In this document: positions 21,088 to 21,355 of the stretch, piece by piece
Position numbering within the stretch: the stretch's first letter is position 1
Layout: each line of letters starts with the position of its first letter
NCBI GenBank assembly: GCA_945861255.1
Contig: CAMAUG010000025.1
Location: forward strand, 1-21,355
DNA: 21,355 bases
Direction of reading: 5' to 3'
From: Candidatus Sulfopaludibacter sp. SbA3
GTDB taxonomy: Bacteria > Acidobacteriota > Terriglobia > Bryobacterales > Bryobacteraceae
Program-made: the position numbers and the translations under genes
Notes under the pieces: model-generated
Databases searched by the model: none
Seen by the model: only the letters and a program-made list of their open reading frames with translations
What the model was told of the DNA's origin: nothing

Positions 21088-21355
21088 ATGGCCAACAATT
21101 GGCAGAGCCTCGGGCAGGCGGCCCAACTGGCGGAGAAGCCGCTGCACTCCTTCGCAATCGAGGGGACGCGGCTCGCCGTGGTCTTCAAAGACGGCCTTTT
21201 CAGCGTGCTCTCTGGAATCTGCAATCACGCGGGAGGTCCGCTGGGTGAAGGACGCCTGGACGGCGACTTCGTGACGTGTCCGTGGCACTACTGGAAGTTT
21301 CATTGCCGCACCGGCAAAGGTGAACCGGGATACGAAGAAGACAAAGTGCCTGTCT
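21088..21355 (+). CDS. Rieske [2Fe-2S] domain protein, N-terminal part (runs off the right edge)
   Basis: Rieske proteins bind a [2Fe-2S] cluster with two Cys and two His ligands and move single electrons, either as ferredoxins or as parts of oxygenases. About 89 residues are visible from the ATG at 21088, which has a GGGAGG ribosome site four to five bases upstream. The ligand motifs are Cys45-x-His47 (within SGICNHAGGPLGEG) and Cys64-Pro-Trp-His67 (within TCPWHYWKF), separated by 16 residues, as in Rieske ferredoxins. The short N-terminus (44 residues before the first ligand) fits a stand-alone Rieske ferredoxin or the N-terminal domain of a larger oxidoreductase. Cys73 (KFHCRTG) replaces the Asp commonly seen shortly after the second motif. 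The rest is outside the window, so which kind it is cannot be told. Confidence 0.85.
   Translation, partial: MANNWQSLGQAAQLAEKPLHSFAIEGTRLAVVFKDGLFSVLSGICNHAGGPLGEGRLDGDFVTCPWHYWKFHCRTGKGEPGYEEDKVPV

Noticed and set aside
1..21355. CRISPR arrays, tRNA/rRNA genes, insertion sequences
   Set aside because: No regularly spaced direct repeats, no cloverleaf or rRNA sequence, and no transposase or integrase was seen.

Overview
The window looks like chromosomal DNA from an Acidobacteriota bacterium, most likely of the Solibacteres/Bryobacterales type. The grounds are GC-rich sequence, an acidobacterial-type VWFA lipid-free secreted protein, two secreted proteins of the 'DGHPDL' family followed by a DUF6152 protein, a DUF2490 protein, and a dispersed-looking palindrome in an intergenic gap. 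This is inference from gene content; no rRNA or tRNA gene is present to confirm it.

Layout. On the minus strand at the left edge are the first codons of nuoI (complex I), preceded by a phosphofructokinase gene with diphosphate-type active-site residues. Next, also on the minus strand, comes a compact flagellar basal-body and export operon read in the order flgB-flgC-fliE-fliF-fliG-fliH-fliI-fliJ (8154 down to 1687). Most junctions overlap or are short; the exception is a 193-bp gap between fliE and fliF that holds an imperfect palindrome. A two-domain universal stress protein is divergent from flgB. A 367-bp gap with two small palindromes leads to tcuA-tcuB, a flavoprotein plus Fe-S/membrane pair for tricarballylate (or citrate-like) oxidation, with no transporter or LysR regulator next to it.

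A hairpin shared by the convergent ends separates tcuB from a vapBC toxin-antitoxin pair whose toxin gene carries an in-frame amber codon. Then follow bamA and ompH/skp (minus strand, outer-membrane biogenesis). Divergent from bamA is a plus-strand cluster of two secreted paralogues and a small DUF6152 protein. Facing it is a minus-strand pair: a secreted VWA-domain protein followed by a DUF2490 outer-membrane-like protein. The window ends inside a plus-strand Rieske [2Fe-2S] protein gene.

How the parts work together. The flagellar genes encode the MS ring, the switch protein that binds it, the rod, and the export ATPase with its regulator and chaperone. BamA and OmpH serve outer-membrane protein assembly. 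TcuA and TcuB pass electrons from substrate to quinone. The least understood parts are the secreted paralogue/DUF6152 cluster and the VWA/DUF2490 pair. Several genes (pfk, vapB, vwa) have a good -10 hexamer almost touching the start codon, which suggests leaderless or near-leaderless mRNAs.
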